A stretch of DNA of 64,000 bases, taken from assembly GCF_036417845.1 (NCBI RefSeq), contig NC_089984.1, positions 34,610,947-34,674,946 on the forward strand. Reading direction: 5' to 3'. This stretch comes from Apteryx mantelli. Taxonomy: Eukaryota > Chordata > Aves > Apterygiformes > Apterygidae. Both the position numbers and the translations under genes were made by a program. Shown here piece by piece: positions 25,627 to 35,560 of this stretch (position 1 is the first letter of the stretch; each line of letters opens with the position of its first letter). The notes under the pieces were generated by a model, which worked only from the letters and a program-made list of their open reading frames with translations, was not told the DNA's origin and made no database searches.

Positions 25627-26459
25627 GCTGAATGTATTTTGCAAAGGCACGAATATGGAAACATTGCCCACTGGCAGATTTGTGCACACAGTTGCCAAGA
25701 CAAATATGGGTTGTATCCTGCTCTATTCAATGCACAGAACTACTGTTAGGAGTCAATGAGATTTCTGCATAAAAAAATCAATGGAAAGATTTGATCCCTT
25801 TCAAATGAAGCAGACTGTGGGGTAAATTCCACTACTTTTGTTGTGCACAAAAGATAAAGCCTACACTTTTTTTCCTTGAGTATCCCTTTTTGCTAGCACG
25901 CCCTTTGGAATGTGCTTTTCACCCCACTGTATCTAACTAGTGTCCTGAGATGGTTTTCAATAAAGGCACAGTAAAACCATACAGGGTGGGGTTGCCTGGT
26001 TGGCTTTTTCACATATTCACAAATATTATTGCTGATTATTCACATGTGAGCTCTCTACATGATATATTTTTAAGAATCTTAGAGAAATTCAGAAATAAAA
26101 TAAAGGTATTATTAAATGTGTAGGGTTACCATCATTATACCTACAGGTAAAAATCACTGTCTGAAATCACCTTAGAGGAATATGGACTGAAAGAAACTGC
26201 TAGTTTGGCCGGTGGTTTAGAGGATGTTCTATTGCTGAGCTACTAAATAAATCCCCTTTTGCCCTGCACTGCCTCCAGCAAGCCTTTAGCCTTCCCCACT
26301 CTGTCTTCCCCACACTGTTTCTCTATTTTTCCTCATAATCTCAGCCCTGATTCTCTTTTTCCCATTCTTCTGAATGTTGAAGTCATGACCTTTGTGGTTT
26401 ATAGGCCACAAGAGACTGAGCTAAATGTGTTAGCACAGAGTCAAAACAAGTAATAGCTG

Positions 26460-27480
26460 GCCAATTAAATTAATAATCCATATTGTTACAATGTTTAACC
26501 ACGGCTGTTTCCTCAGTGGTCTGTTTAAATCACAGCCAAGTCCTGACCTATTAAAATGAATAACTGGAATTATGAGAAACTCCATTTAATAAACACAGCA
26601 AGGAACGCAACACAATCGGTATGAAATATTTATTACCACTTTAAGCAGCAGCTAGTTGAGATTTAAGATTGGATTAATGAAGGGGTTTTAATTTCTGGCT
26701 AAGGGTAGAAAGCTTAAACCTGGAACATTTCCTCGATTTCCTGGTATGGCTTTGCAATGGGCAAGATTCGAGACAGGAGCATACGATTCAATTCAGGCTT
26801 TCGCCTCTCCAGACACGTTCGATGCAGGAGGAGATCAAAGCAAGCAGGCTCCAGACAAGTGGCTCAAGTGGCTTGAAAAAACTCGGGGGAATACGGGCTG
26901 GAGCACTAGTCATGAGCCTTTGGATTTTAAAATGAGCACTCCTGCCAACCGCCATCCTATGGAGAGCAATGTTAATGGAAGGCTGGTACATTCCCAGCGA
27001 CGACGGCTCAGGTGCATGCATTTTTTTGCAGCATGTCTCAGGTCTTAGGGGGGGGAGAAAAATCTCTTCTCTCTGAAATTTGTCAGACAAAATCTCGAGC
27101 TGGGAGCAAACCATTATTGTTTCAAATGGTCCAAGTGTTATTTCTCTCAAGTGCAGAACCATCAAGGTTTTGCTATTTTTATTCATGCTGCAAGTTCATC
27201 TTCATGCTTTCTCCACTCAACGCAAAAGCAACTGTTCTTCTTTAATAAAAATTAAAATGTTGCCAGGGTTGAAAAATAGTCTACCAGGCCCAAGCTTAAA
27301 CAGGGTTGTTATTTTCCCTTTGATTTTTTTTTTTGCTCCATCTGATGTAGTAACACCGAGCAGGTTAATAACATGCAAATCCTGGCACAATGGAGCTGTT
27401 TGGAGGTACCATGTCAAGGGGCTATATAATAATTGCTCAAGGCTACACAGACACCTGGACCGTCATCTCTGCCATAATAT
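26460..27480. promoter_or_regulatory. Candidate conserved enhancer with TCF, octamer and SOX-type sites
   Basis: This is about 1 kb of unique, non-repetitive sequence with many homeodomain cores, for example GGATTAATG near 26,672 (a bicoid/OTX-type GGATTA) and clustered AATTAA near 26,465. Towards the right end CCTTTGAT (27,317-27,324), ATGCAAAT (27,373-27,380) and ACAATGG (27,387-27,393) fall within 77 bp. The octamer and SOX-type sites are 6 bp apart, in a different arrangement from the canonical adjacent SOX-OCT pair. Open frames here (up to 156 aa) show no recognisable domain. Confidence 0.45.
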
Positions 27481-30400
27481 ATCCTTCCCATCATTTCCAC
27501 CATCATGCTTCCACACCATAAATTGGCATGAACCATCAGAAAGGCTCTGATGCTTTAAACCGCTGCCCTAATTTGAGTAAATACAGGCTGCTGCCACTGC
27601 CTCTAAGGATCTCATTTTCAGCATGTGCTGCGATGATACCAAGAATCATACACATTTTCTCCTCCCCTCCCTCTTCTAATTCATAACGAAAAGCCCCAGC
27701 CTGATGGCTGGAGAGGCAGAGGGCTTTTGCACAGCTCCAGGCAGCAGGGCCAAGGAGGGAGGAAGCGCCTCCGTGCTGTTCCAATAACACGCTTCAGCCC
27801 GCAGCTGGCAGGACCTGCGACTCGGGTAATACAGTTTCCACTCTTGTTCCCCTCTTTGATAAAACTGACCAGCAAAACCCCTCTCCTCTTATGCTGGCAG
27901 CCTCAGTCTGAAGTGAACTCAGTTACAGCAATGGCTATTGCATTTATATAAGGTGGTAGACAGCTTTCTCTGGGTGCCCATCGTGTTCTCAACATTTGTT
28001 CATTCCCTGCATTGGGCTGCTCAGCTCAGGAATTTCTCTCATTTATGTTTTTCCCTAGTTCAGGCCAGTGAGGATTTCTGTGGTGCAGCACCACACGTCA
28101 GAGACTGAGTGAAATCTGAATGCTGGTCTTGCTCAGGCCCTGCCTCCTCCTGCAAGACGCAGCAGCCAAGAGGAGAACTGATCAGACGAGGCATGGGTTG
28201 TCACTAGAGAGCCAATGGCAAAGGCAAGACCGAACCCCAAATTTCCAGGTGCCTTCTGTGTGTCGCAGATTTCTGTTGTGAAATATGTTCATACAAATGC
28301 ACAAACTTAGATATTTCCAGTGCCTTAAATGAAAAATCACCGGGGTCTTCTGTGGCTTTTTAGCTGGCTTCCAGTGTAAATACCTTCACTTCTGCCTTTC
28401 AAGGAAAGTAGTTTTATTTCCTTGTGCACTTTTGTGTGTGTGTATTTGTGAGGATGTCTCCTAAACTCTGTAAGAATTTAAAGCACATTTTTGTGGGCCT
28501 AAGGGAATGAACTCTCTCTCTCGTGAGAAAATTACACCTGAGGCACTTCCCTGCTGTCTTTTGCAAAAAACCCTCATGTGTGCGAGCATCACTGTGCTCA
28601 TATACAGGATATGCAACATCCACGGCATGCAACAACGATGCATCTCCAGAAATATGTAGCAAGCTATTTATGTCATGAATAGCGTGTAAAAACTAGTGCG
28701 AATGGATGTGAGGAAGAAACATGATGTGGCTAGGTTAGACCTTCAGCATCGCCAGACTTGCAGCTGGGGCAGCTGGGGCCAGCTCTGCAACCAGAAGTGA
28801 ATTTTGGCTCAGGAAGTTGCTAAATGGTGCATCTGGGCCAGTGGCTGGGTTGCCTGACAGGGTGGAAAACCACTGCCAGCTTTTAACCAGAAGCTGAGCT
28901 TTGCTGCCCTGACACTCAATACACTCAGGCTGCAGGAATGCCTGGAAAATCTGCCAGCCGTTATGCCTTCTGGGATCAGGATTGAAAATTACGGTTCTTT
29001 GTAGTATCTTGCTCTGTTTTTATTGGTTTTCCTTGTGTTTTCTCTTCTGAGCCTTTAGGATCCTATTCATGTTGTTGTTTCTTGCTGTTCTTCCTATGGT
29101 TTCCCTCAAGACTCCCTCCAGAAATAAGAACACAACCATCTGAGAGGTTAAAATAGAAAATTTCTTTGACATCATGTTACCTCATTACTTTCCCAGGTTT
29201 ACCTCCTCTTATAGCAAGCCCAAGCCCTCAGAAAGCCCTTTATGTTGCTTACGTATCTAGTACGTACATTTTAATCTGGGCTTACATCTCCAATTCCAGC
29301 TGCAGCTCTGCCTACCCCAGGCAGGTCATCAGTTCCTCTCTGCCAGGAGGTCTCGCTGCATCCACCCACCCACCTGCATGTCTCCTGGCATCGCTCCCAC
29401 CCTGGTTTCAGCCAAAACCAGCTGTGGTGGACTGAGCCGTTTAAATGATACATCTCTGTTCAGCGGCCTCGCTCTGGCTGGCGAAGGTGGGCAGGTCTCC
29501 TGCCCCCGCTCCAGGCACTGTTAGCGTTGATCCCGTACCTCGGGGCTGTGCCCAAGCTGTCCCTGGGGCTCTTGGTTCCTGGTGACAAACCGCCCCTGCA
29601 GGCCAAGGGGCTTTCCCAAGCCCCTGGAAAAAAGCAGCCTGGGACATTCCTAGTCTCAGAGCCTCTTCCGCAGTCCTGCGAACGGTGATCTCTCCCAGCG
29701 TGCTTACAAATCACACAGCTCTAGGGAACGGGCAGCTCATATGTAAGGCAGATTCCCTGGAAGCCAGAAGTTAAAGATTTTATTTAGGCTTGTAGCAGAA
29801 TTACCGTGGGGAATGAGGCTCTGCTGGAATACCTTGCGCAGAGCAAAGCCCCCACCTCGGTCAGGGGAATTTTGCTCAAGTTCTCTTTGCTGCTAACCCC
29901 GAATAACTTCCGCTACAGTTAACTGTTCTGGGAATCCTGTCATATGCAGTGGCATGAGCAGCACTGCAAAAGCTGCTGGTGTCCTGAGCACGATATTTGA
30001 GAAATCTGATCTCAGTAGGGTTACAGGACAGGATGCTTAAAATATCTGCGGTAACTGGAATTAGGTCTCCTAACGCTGGCCACCCCAGGGGAGCTGCGAT
30101 GGTGTTAGCAACCGGAAGAAGGATCTGCTGAATCTCTCCAGAGTAATTAGGGAGCCTGAGAACTTTTTGTCTGACCACATTTGCGCAGTGCAAGTTAGCC
30201 CAGGGGGAAGGTTGATCTGGAGTTTACTGAAGACGGCGGTTAAGCTTCTGCAGTTATCCGTGGATGTTGGCAGCAAGTCCTAAACAGGTCTCATGCTTGA
30301 ACCTTGAATCATTCTTTAAGGTGATAGAAAAAAATACCTGGGCTTAACAACAGTGTTGATCTCAAAGCCAGTATCGTGTTACGTAGCATACCAATGGAGA

Positions 30401-30659
30401 ACCAGTCATGCGCCAACCTGCATTTAAGCCGTGCCTATTTCTCCCTGTGATTTTTCCATCCCCCTGAGTACAAAATTTTTAGGAAAGCAAAGTTTGCCTG
30501 ATTTGATTTGGATGTGAAGTGTTTTAGAGTCCTTGCTAGCAGCTGGGTGTTCTAGTTTGCTTGTTACAAATGAGCCTGATGGAAACATAAAAGGCAGGTC
30601 AGAGAAAAAAAACCTAAAACTGTAAAAGGAATGAAAAAATTCAGTCAGACTTACATAAT
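27481..30659. other. Intergenic, nothing recognised
   Basis: The region 28,700-29,700 is GC-richer, but the open frames there (under 110 codons) show no domain. Flanked on both sides by the candidate enhancers at 26.5-27.5 and 30.7-31.3 kb. Confidence 0.5.
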
Positions 30660-31300
30660 TTGAAGACAAATATTGTTATTTAATTCCACTGTTCTCTTTT
30701 GGAGTGTGATAATACAGATGTTGCTATTTTTAAAAGGAAGTAATATGACATCCCATTTAATTTCCTCCGAAACAAGACAGTCTGGCTTACCAAATATAGC
30801 CTGACAAAGAAAAATAGAAATTTCCTGATCAAAGATCCAAGAGTGCAGTGCTCCACCTTAAATCCCTCCCACCTATTAGGCCCCCCTTTAGACAAGACAG
30901 AGAAACAAATTTCTCGCACATCAATGATGCCTCCATAATCAATTTCAAATAGCCCCTTGCATAGGGATGCAAATCTTAGCTTTCTCTTAATAAAGCATTT
31001 TAGAAGATGGATGTACTGATCTGATATTATTAAACGAAAAGTGGTCTCTTTTTAATCTAGAGATGCAGGGGCGTTAGTAACAGAGTGAATCAAAGGCCTG
31101 GTCTCTTTCTCTTCCTAATTATCAATAGTGTTTTATAATCTTATTAATATTGATACACAGTATACTGAAGATCTGTTAACGTATAATGTATGTGGAGGAT
31201 AATTAACGAGATCCGAGTCAGATCAATCGCCTATTTGACAGCAAACGGTGTGTGGCTTATAAATTATACATATGCTAGGTATGGCTAGAAATGTTTAAAG
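30660..31300. promoter_or_regulatory. Candidate conserved enhancer with two TCF/LEF sites and an octamer
   Basis: This is unique AT-rich sequence without repeats or low-complexity runs, of the texture typical of deeply conserved non-coding elements. It contains GATCAAAG (30,827-30,834) and ATCAAAGG (31,089-31,096), both exact TCF/LEF motifs, the octamer ATGCAAAT (30,967-30,974), and TATCAATA with its reverse complement TATTGATA (31,120-31,127 and 31,148-31,155), which resemble ONECUT sites. Several TAAT cores surround these. No alignment was done, so conservation and enhancer activity are inferred. Confidence 0.5.
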
Positions 31301-32169
31301 TTTCAGTCCAATCCTTCCAGTATAGCACTGGGAAAACTGATGAACTTAAAGGCACAGTCCCTTGCCTGTTAGGTTTATACTGTACACTCAGAGGAATAAC
31401 TCTTATTTAAAAATCAAAGAGTTCCATTAACTGCCAAGATCTCAAAGCAGCACAGAAAACACACCTTCTCCTTGTGAAGTGCAGCTAAACAAAAGGCAAA
31501 ATCTTGTAAGAAAAAGGATGATTAATAAAAGTGAGGTAATTTTCCTTTTGATTTCCGAGAGGAGGTAGCATGCAGGATGTTCCAAATGACAGAAATGATC
31601 CCACATCTTTGCACTGGCCTTTAACAAGGTTAGACTTGCTAGTGCAGTAAATACAATTAATAATCCCAATTAATATTGCATGTTTTGGTAGGTTTGAGAG
31701 CATGAAAGCTTTCCACAGATTACTCTTCACTCCCCAAAGCAGACGCGGTGTGATGAGACGAAGGGATGGAAATGCGGAAATAAAACTTTCCTTTTTTGTT
31801 TTTTCAGAGCTCCTGATAAGCATGGGGCTGAGATGAAAGGAAATGTCAGGTTTAACAAAAATAACATATTATTATTATTAATAATTTACCTCAGGGGTAC
31901 AACCCAGTGCAATAATGACTGCTCAAGGCTGTGAAACTTCACCAACATTGTGAAAATGGTTCAGATCAGATCAGCTTTTCCACAGTAGACCTTGGAGCGA
32001 GTTCAGCCATGGTGTGAGGAGATGTGGATCCCAAGGTGGTGAAACTGTTTCAGTCTCTTGTGTCTCATGCAGGAAGGCTTGGATCCGATTAACTGGCTAG
32101 AAAGTCAGCTTCCTCTGGAAAGAAATTTCTATTGAAGTCAGTGAGTTTTGTTTGAGTAAAGATATAGGC

Positions 32170-32275
32170 AGTGCCATACCATTGACTGAGATAAGATACA
32201 TCTAGTCCAGTGTCCTCTCTGACAGGAATCACTACCCAGTGCTACAGAGAAAGAGAAAAGCTCTTTACGCAGCCG
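32170..32275 (-). mobile_element. Ancient CR1/L3-like 3' end fragment
   Basis: The + strand reads GATACATCTAGTCCAGTGTC CTCTCTGACAGGAATCACTA (32,195-32,234), matching the same antisense CR1-type 3' end as at 39.3 kb ('gtccatctagtccagtgtcctgtctctgacagtgg'). Short and diverged. Confidence 0.5.
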
Positions 32276-33394
32276 TGGTGTGGATAACTGCCCTCCATGG
32301 ATAACAGGACCCAGATTGTGCCCGTCATTGGATAACATGGTGGGGAGGATAGAGTTAGTGGCGACAGCCTTCTTGGTTGCTCCCACCAACACATATTTCA
32401 CAAACCTACTTCACAAGAAGTTTTTCAGTAGATATCTTTGGGGTGCAGCCCAAGAAGATATCTTTTACTCTTTCCTCTAACAGCAAAAGATTTATCCTCA
32501 AAGACTGGTTATGGGGTTTTTTTTGGCATTAACCATCATATAGCTGTATGTCTGTATAAACCCTTTCCTTTCTTGAGGCAAGCCAAGTGCTCTTCCTCAG
32601 CAGCATGCATGACAACATGATAAGCCCTGAATTTGTCCCTAAACAATGCCTTTTTTTGAACCTGCAGATTCAAATCCACCAAAATACCCCAGGAAATCCA
32701 ATAGTCATTAACAGGGTTACCTGAAAACCAGTTTGCACAAGTTGACAGTTTGTTTATAATTAAACCTTTAACATATGACTATTCCTGTGCTTGTGCTTAT
32801 GCAACAGTAGGTCTGACCTGCAGACAAGAGCTCCAAGCTGGCTACTGGCAGCAATACCTGGATGCCGCAGAGGATTGCATGGCAGAGACTCTCAGGCTTA
32901 GGGAAGCTTTTCTTGAGTCATTCTTTGTGCAGACTTTGTAGGGCCATTTCAGTCCACCTAGCCAGCCTGTCTATGGTGTGGCAAGTAGAAGATTTGCCTC
33001 ATTAAGGTAAGTGGGGGAAAATTGTTCTACATCTTGCCAGGTGAAGTGTTAAATACAGGATCCATCACAGCGAAGGACAGGAAAGGCCTGCTAGATTACA
33101 AAGCCCATTACTTAATGCTCCTGCAGTCCCTTTAGCCAGAGTTTAAAGTAAATTATTTAAATTATCATACCATGCCCTTCCCCCCTGAGATGTTCACAGG
33201 GCTGTACTGGCATGGGTGATTTAATGTTCATAGCCTCCAGATGTCCCTGTGCCAAGGTACACAGGAGCTCGAATCAGAATGCTCAAAACGGCCGTAACTT
33301 TAGAAAAATGGACCCCAAGCCCAAACCAGGAACAACTTTGATACAAGTGAATTCCTTGCAGTCTCTCAAGATGAGTCAGTAGCTAAATCAGGTA

Positions 33395-33465
33395 AAAGTG
33401 CTCTGATCTCCTGACTCTCCAGCCCTGTGTTTGAACCATTAGACTCATGCTTCCTTTTGTCCATT
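33395..33465 (-). mobile_element. MIR-family SINE head fragment
   Basis: Reverse complement of about 33,400-33,465 reads GGAAGCATGAGTCTAATGGT T, then CACAGGGCTGGAGAGTCAGG AGATC, a close match to the tRNA-related MIR head ('gcatggtctagtggttagagcacagggctgggagtcaggagatc'). The downstream part is not recognisable. Confidence 0.5.
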
Positions 33466-34389
33466 AGTGGCTTCATTTCTGTCTCATAATATTAATTCAG
33501 GTTATGCCACTTACAGTGCTCCATATAAATGAGTTTAAGACGAAGCAGGTTCACAGGAATCAATGCAGTCTGGAAACGGTATTCTCTCTCATTCGCAACT
33601 TCCCATAAAAATCCACTGGAAGATCTTTAATCGTGTCCTGTTCCTTCATCAAGTTTGGGGGGTGGCCATGGCCTGGACAAAGTCTGGGCTTACCTTTCCC
33701 CTCAGCCTGCTCCCCTCTCATGCTGTGTATGTTGCCTTAATTCCCATTTTACCCTTACCTTTATTCATTCCATTTTCTTGACACAATTGAGCCTTGATTA
33801 ACTATATTGAAATAACATGTCAAAAATGTTCTTAACTGTAGGTCAAAACTCCTTCTCCAGTTAAGTGCTCTAATCATGTATCTTTGCTGAATCTTTCTGA
33901 ATGGAAAGTTGAAATCAGAAGTCCCTTCTTTGCCCTTCTTTTCCCCGGACAGGGATATCCATCCACAAGTGCTGAGACTTTACTGCATTATCCTTCACCA
34001 TTTCCAAGTAGAAAAATAATGAGCTTATTTTTCAAATCCAGAGCTCCGAAGGAAAGACCAAAGTATCCCATTTGGATATTCACTGGCTAATGCCAGTCCA
34101 GGAATTGGCCTTTAAACACCCTTCTGTAACACAAAACACAATGAATTAAAATTAAAGATAGCAGGAAAGTTGAGGTACAAATCACCGATGGGAAGGAACA
34201 AATTGACAATAGGAAGGAAACAGCAAGTTCAGACAAAGGGGAGTTGTGGTGTTTTGCAACGCTGGGAATGAAGACTTAGTCCCTTCCTCCCTGAAGCCGG
34301 CTCCAGCGCGCCTGGGGTTTTGCGTGGTCCAATGCTGGAATGCCGCAAGATATTTACGGCCTAGCAAGCGTCAGGCTGAGGGTGCACGA

Positions 34390-35560
34390 GTGGAGCTATT
34401 GGCTCTCCTTTCGGAGAGGTAATTTCACCACGCTGAATGATTTTATGCAAACTTGAGAGCGCGTATGCATTTTATGCTGCTTTGACTGTGTGTCGGCCCC
34501 GCAGCGAGGAGGCCAGCGAGGAGGCTGGGAGGATGGCCAAGTGAGGCCCATGTCAGCCCTTCCCGTGCCCGTCCCGCGGCCGGAGCACCGAGCCTCGCGG
34601 CCACAGCGGAGGGGACGGGGCAGACTCTGCAGCAGGCAGCCTTCGGCCCGGGTGCGGGGCCGTCGGGAGGCTCCGAGCGCCGTCCGGCTGCTCCGACGGG
34701 AGCTGGGGCTGGGGAAGGCGCCTCGGCCACCGGGGGAGCCTTTAGCGGGAAAGAGGTTAGCGGGAGAAGCGCTGCTTCCTCCCTGCCCTGCTCCTCCGGC
34801 TCTCCCATTTACCCTTCTTTTGTCTGCTCTAAATTGCAGTTTAATGCTCATTACCAAGTCAGTAAGTGTTAATGAGCGACGAAGAGGAGGAAACGGAGCG
34901 GATGGAGGCAGGGAGGGGGAAGGAGGGGTGCTAAGGCGATGGCCCGCCGCCGGTCTGCTGGCGGGCGCCCCGCACTGCTGTAACCCCCCAAAAGCAGGGG
35001 AGACACTTCGGCTGGCAACCGGGCCAAAGCGCGGCGGCGGCGGGGTGCGTGGCCGCCCGCACCTGGCCGCGGGGACGTCGGTCACCGGTGACGGGCAGCT
35101 CCGCGCGAGGCGGCTCCTGCCGCTGAGCTGCCTCCCTGTTCTGCGGCCTGGGCAGGCGTTGTCAGCAGATGTCAAAGAGCCAGCGTGCCAGAGTCCGTGT
35201 CCTACCTCTAGGCGCCCCAATTTATATTCCAGTACCTTTCTCCGTGGCCTGTGATAACATGCCAGACTGTAGACGAGAGCGGCTGAGGCCCTGGCGTGCT
35301 TCCCTCTCTGCCAACTGTCGGGAGCGGAGGTGGGAACGGCAAAGCCTTCGTCGGGCACGGCCACGTCGCGCTCAGGCCCCTGCCGCTTCGGAGCCGCTCT
35401 AATTTAATCAATCAGTTTGTTTAGGTCAAACTGGTACTACTTCCCAGCGCATATAAATCCGCAGGGATTTTGATTTAAGCTTTTTAAGGTTGAAATGTTT
35501 TCCCCTCCCTAAAGAAATACTGTTTTACAATGAGATAAGTTTAATTGGGAGACCATAAAG
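34390..35560. promoter_or_regulatory. Orphan CpG island with AT-rich regulatory core
   Basis: CpG-rich DNA (34,480-35,400) sits 27 kb upstream of TCF7L2 with no recognisable gene. It is interrupted by an AT-richer core (34,800-34,880) and flanked by AT-rich shoulders (34,400-34,480 and 35,400-35,500). The core holds GCTCATTA (34,846-34,853) and its exact reverse complement TAATGAGC (34,870-34,877), paired homeodomain-type sites. The right shoulder holds an inverted CAGTTTG/CAAACTG around AGGTCA (35,413-35,433). Long open frames on both strands here have no recognised domain and are expected where stops are rare. It could be a developmental enhancer island or the promoter of a non-coding RNA. 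Confidence 0.55.

Larger units (their letters stand above)
23776..26459. other. Intergenic, nothing beyond simple repeats
   Basis: Purine-rich 24,200-25,100, then the (AG)13 tract and the 30-bp tandem duplication. No gene or transposon recognised. Confidence 0.5.
31301..34389. other. Intergenic, old repeat scraps only
   Basis: Contains the CR1-like fragment (32.2 kb) and MIR head (33.4 kb). CTATTGAAGTCAGTGAGTTT near 32,130-32,149 matches the amniote 'cattgaagtcagtgggagtttt' repeat module. No coding signal. Confidence 0.5.

Noticed and set aside
27080..27550. 156-codon open frame in the 26.5-27.5 kb block
   Set aside because: No domain, non-ATG start and overlapping open frames on both strands; the block is better explained as regulatory DNA.
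34490..35254. 254-codon open frame on the + strand
   Set aside because: Overlaps the antisense frame above, does not begin with ATG, has no recognisable domain and shows no coding texture.
34396..35364. 322-codon open frame on the - strand across the orphan CpG island
   Set aside because: Low-complexity A/R/P/S-rich translation with no domain. A 254-codon frame on the + strand covers the same DNA, so both reflect scarcity of stops in GC-rich sequence.
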